A stretch of DNA of 55,792 bases. It comes from UBA4717 sp002404395. Lineage in GTDB: Bacteria; Bacillota; Clostridia; Oscillospirales; CAG-272. Where the stretch lies: positions 1 to 55,792 of the forward strand of contig CALFNW010000076.1 in NCBI GenBank assembly GCA_937902275.1, given 5' to 3'. The translations under genes and the position numbers were made by a program. Below are positions 53,969-55,792 of the stretch, in pieces. Within the stretch, counting starts at the first letter, position 1; each line of letters opens with the position of its first letter. The notes under the pieces were generated by a model. It saw only the letters and a program-made list of their open reading frames with translations, searched no databases and had not been told where the DNA came from.

Positions 53969-55474
53969 TTAATGCGCGGCGTTGATGGTGTTCTTGAGCA
54001 TAACGTCGTGCGCGCCGCCCTCAACGATGCTGGTTGCCGAAACTACGGTAATCTTTGCCGATTTCTGCAGGTCGGGAATGTTCGTTACGCCGCAGTTGCA
54101 CATGGTGGATTTGACCTTGTGCAGGCTCTTTGCGACGTTGTCGCGTAATGAGCCTGCATAGACGACGTAGGAATCCACGCCCTCTTCAAAGGCGAGGCTG
54201 TTCTTGCCGCCGAGGTCGTATCTCTGCCAATTGCGCGCGCGGTTCGAGCCTTCGCCCCAATACTCCTTGACATACGTGCCGTTCACGAAAAGCTTGTTTG
54301 TCGGGCTTTCGTCGAAGCGCGCGAAGTAACGTCCGAGCATGAGGAAGTCGGCGCCCATAGCAAGCGCGAGGGTCATATGATAATCGTGCACTATCCCGCC
54401 GTCCGAGCAGATCGGCACATAGATACCGGTCTTTTCAAAATATTCGTCGCGTGCCGCCGCCACTTCGATAAGGGCGGTAGCCTGTCCGCGGCCGATACCT
54501 TTCTGCTCACGCGTGATGCAGATAGAGCCGCCGCCGACTCCTACCTTTACGAAGTCCGCGCCTGCCTCTGCCAGGAAGAAGAAGCCGTCGCGGTCAACGA
54601 CGTTGCCGGCGCCGACCTTGACCGAATCGCCGTAGCGTTCGCGGATGAAGTCGATGGTCTTTTTCTGCCAGCAGGTGTAGCCGTCGGAAGAGTCGATGCA
54701 GAGCACGTCGGCGCCGGCTTCGACCAGCGCGGGCACGCGGCGTTCGTAATCGAGGGTATTGATTCCGGCTCCGATGATATAACGCTTTTCGGAATCGAGC
54801 AGCTCCTGCGGGTTTTCTTTATGCTGCGAATAGTCCTTGCGGAAAACGAAGTAGATAAGGTGGCCGTTGTTGTCGACGATCGGCAGGGAATTGAGCTTGT
54901 GCTCCCAGATGATGTCGTTCGCGTCCTTGAGGGTGGTATCCGCAGGGGCGGTGATGAGCCGTTCGATCGGGGTCATGAATTCGGAAACGCGCAGGTCGGT
55001 GCTCATACGGCTGACGCGGTAATCGCGTCCGGTCACGACTCCGAGCAGTTTGCCGGTCCCGGTGCCGTCGCTTGTGATCGCGATCGTGTTGTGGTGCTTT
55101 TCCTCAACAAGGGCAAGCACGTCGGCGAGGGTGCTGTCGGGAGTAAGGTTGGAGTCGCTGGTGACAAAGCCCGCTTTGTAGTGCTTTGCGCGCGAGACCA
55201 TAGCGGCTTCGTTTTCGATGCTCTGCGAACCGTAGATGAAAGATACGCCGCCCTCTTTGGCAAGCGCGACCGCGAGGGTATCGTTCGAGACCGACTGCAT
55301 GATAGCCGAAACGAGCGGAATATTCAGCGTGATCGCCGACTGTTCGCCGCGGCGGAATTTAACGAGCGGGGTCTTCAGCGACACATTCGCCGGGATGCAC
55401 TCGGGCGAAGTATAGCCGGGCACGAGCAGATATTCGCTGAAAGTTCTTGAGGGTTCGCTGTAATAGTATGCCAT
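53969..55474 (-). CDS. guaB: IMP dehydrogenase
   Basis: 501 residues from ATG 55474, with GGAG 7 nt upstream; a longer frame to 55513 translates the leader hairpin. TIM barrel with IPLVSAIMQSVSND (~53), two CBS domains (~95-225), GAGINTLDYERRVPALVEAGADVLCIDSSDG (~238-268, in part), the NAD/IMP loop KVGVGGGSICITREQKG with catalytic Cys near 320, and the flap with YWGEGSNRARNW (~415). It converts IMP to XMP for guanine nucleotides. This is a variant form whose flap ends in EGS-NRARNW. Confidence 0.93.
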   Translation of the reverse strand: MAYYYSEPSRTFSEYLLVPGYTSPECIPANVSLKTPLVKFRRGEQSAITLNIPLVSAIMQSVSNDTLAVALAKEGGVSFIYGSQSIENEAAMVSRAKHYKAGFVTSDSNLTPDSTLADVLALVEEKHHNTIAITSDGTGTGKLLGVVTGRDYRVSRMSTDLRVSEFMTPIERLITAPADTTLKDANDIIWEHKLNSLPIVDNNGHLIYFVFRKDYSQHKENPQELLDSEKRYIIGAGINTLDYERRVPALVEAGADVLCIDSSDGYTCWQKKTIDFIRERYGDSVKVGAGNVVDRDGFFFLAEAGADFVKVGVGGGSICITREQKGIGRGQATALIEVAAARDEYFEKTGIYVPICSDGGIVHDYHMTLALAMGADFLMLGRYFARFDESPTNKLFVNGTYVKEYWGEGSNRARNWQRYDLGGKNSLAFEEGVDSYVVYAGSLRDNVAKSLHKVKSTMCNCGVTNIPDLQKSAKITVVSATSIVEGGAHDVMLKNTINAAH

Positions 55475-55487
55475 AAATAAGCTCCAT

Positions 55488-55560
55488 GCCGCCGTAGGCG
55501 GCTCAAAAAACAAACGTAATTCGGACGCGGAACTCAGGTCATCGCCTGTCGGAGACCGCG
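55488..55560 (-). promoter_or_regulatory. Leader element L9 (hairpin 13 nt before guaB ATG)
   Basis: Minus-strand hairpin GCCGCC-TAC-GGCGGC (55488-55502), 13 nt before the ATG, preceded by GAATTACGTTTGTTTTTTGA. CGCGGTCTCCG lies further upstream (55550-55560) and recurs in the GT28 leader (24631-24641). Confidence 0.7.
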
Positions 55561-55599
55561 TTTCGGCGTTTGGCTTGTTACAAATAGTATATTAGTATA

Positions 55600-55628
55600 A
55601 TTATACCTTATTGCCTCTGAAATTTCAA
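55600..55628 (-). promoter_or_regulatory. guaB promoter
   Basis: -35 TTGAAA (55623-55628), 17-bp spacer, -10 TATAAT (55600-55605). A perfect palindrome GTATAATTATAC (55595-55606) covers the -10 box. Confidence 0.82.
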
Positions 55629-55698
55629 GAGGTATTTTCAAAAATCATGTCGATTTCTGTAGGTTTACAATAGATATGTTACAGAGAATAAAAAAAGA

Positions 55699-55769
55699 GT
55701 GACGAATGGAGCTTCCTGTGTTACAGTTAAAGTTGCTGACACCAACTGAAAGGAAGCACCACTCGTCAT
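55699..55769. other. Long inverted repeat before an AT-rich ORF start (possible mobile-element end)
   Basis: GTGACGAATGGAGCTTCCT (55699-55717) pairs with AGGAAGCACCACTCGTCAT (55751-55769) at 16 of 19 positions, with an inner stem AGTTG/CAACT (55731-55747). The word GTTACAG occurs at 55678 and 55720. The region lacks the codon and base style of the neighbours. Confidence 0.45.
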
Positions 55770-55792
55770 GAATACTGTAACACAAACAATGC
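55768..55792 (+). CDS. Start of an unidentified ORF (partial, cut by window edge)
   Basis: ATG at 55768 opens MNTVTQTM before the window ends. AAAGGAAG lies about 12 nt upstream within the inverted repeat. Its AT-rich style and the flanking hairpin suggest a transposase or other foreign gene, but eight residues cannot identify it. Confidence 0.3.

Noticed and set aside
54377..55450. 357-codon open frame on the plus strand
   Set aside because: Antisense to guaB with no motif or ribosome site. The minus frame 25966-27267 inside ileS was rejected for the same reason.

Overview
The window looks like chromosomal DNA of a fairly GC-rich anaerobic member of the Firmicutes (Clostridia, Oscillospiraceae-like). 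This rests on an ileS T-box leader, a YesM/YesN-type regulator pair, a LysM-GH18 spore-cortex-hydrolase-like protein, an SLH-domain surface protein, DinR-type LexA boxes, a secG-rnr pair, many LAAC lipoproteins, and strong sigma-A promoters almost all with exactly 17-bp spacers. Species cannot be told from the sequence alone.

Layout. 1-3.6 kb: two tandem paralogous sugar-ABC-type binding lipoproteins (the first cut by the window edge). 4.1-12.2 kb: one 2,682-residue secreted protein with beta-rich repeats and three C-terminal SLH domains, followed by three 114-bp tandem repeats that each carry a terminator-like hairpin. 12.6-16.9 kb (minus): queuosine-precursor transporter, four 123-bp repeats, and an ABC ATPase/FtsX-type permease pair. 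17.1-17.8 kb: a strong promoter between two perfect LexA boxes driving a small unknown protein. 17.9-24.5 kb: GH28-like protein, DusB, LysM-GH18 protein, PlsC-like acyltransferase and a processive-glucosyltransferase-like GT28 enzyme. 24.8-28.4 kb: T-box and ileS. 28.7-37.5 kb: an MglBAC-type sugar importer, a small InlB-repeat membrane protein, and a response regulator, histidine kinase and binding-protein set that probably senses the sugar. 37.8-40.7 kb (minus): a polar amino-acid ABC importer. 41-47.6 kb (minus): oppBCDF plus a separately promoted oppA behind a repeat-rich spacer. 47.9-52.9 kb (minus): secG, rnr, a DUF1934 gene, holA and an rnmV-like gene. 53-55.5 kb: a PHP phosphoesterase and guaB. 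The last ~110 bp look like the start of a foreign, possibly mobile, element.

The most unusual signal is a family of 5' leader elements. At least seven genes carry a 15-nt perfect hairpin (6-bp stem, 3-nt loop) placed almost always exactly 12 nt before the start codon, just upstream of the ribosome-binding site, usually preceded by a shared TTCACGCTTGCTTTTT-like stretch. Stem sequences differ between genes while pairing is preserved. The genes are functionally unrelated (guaB, rnr, mglC, a LysM-GH18 protein, a GT28 enzyme, a PHP enzyme, the SOS gene). Second is the SOS-controlled small gene itself, whose promoter lies between two perfect LexA boxes and whose product I do not recognise.
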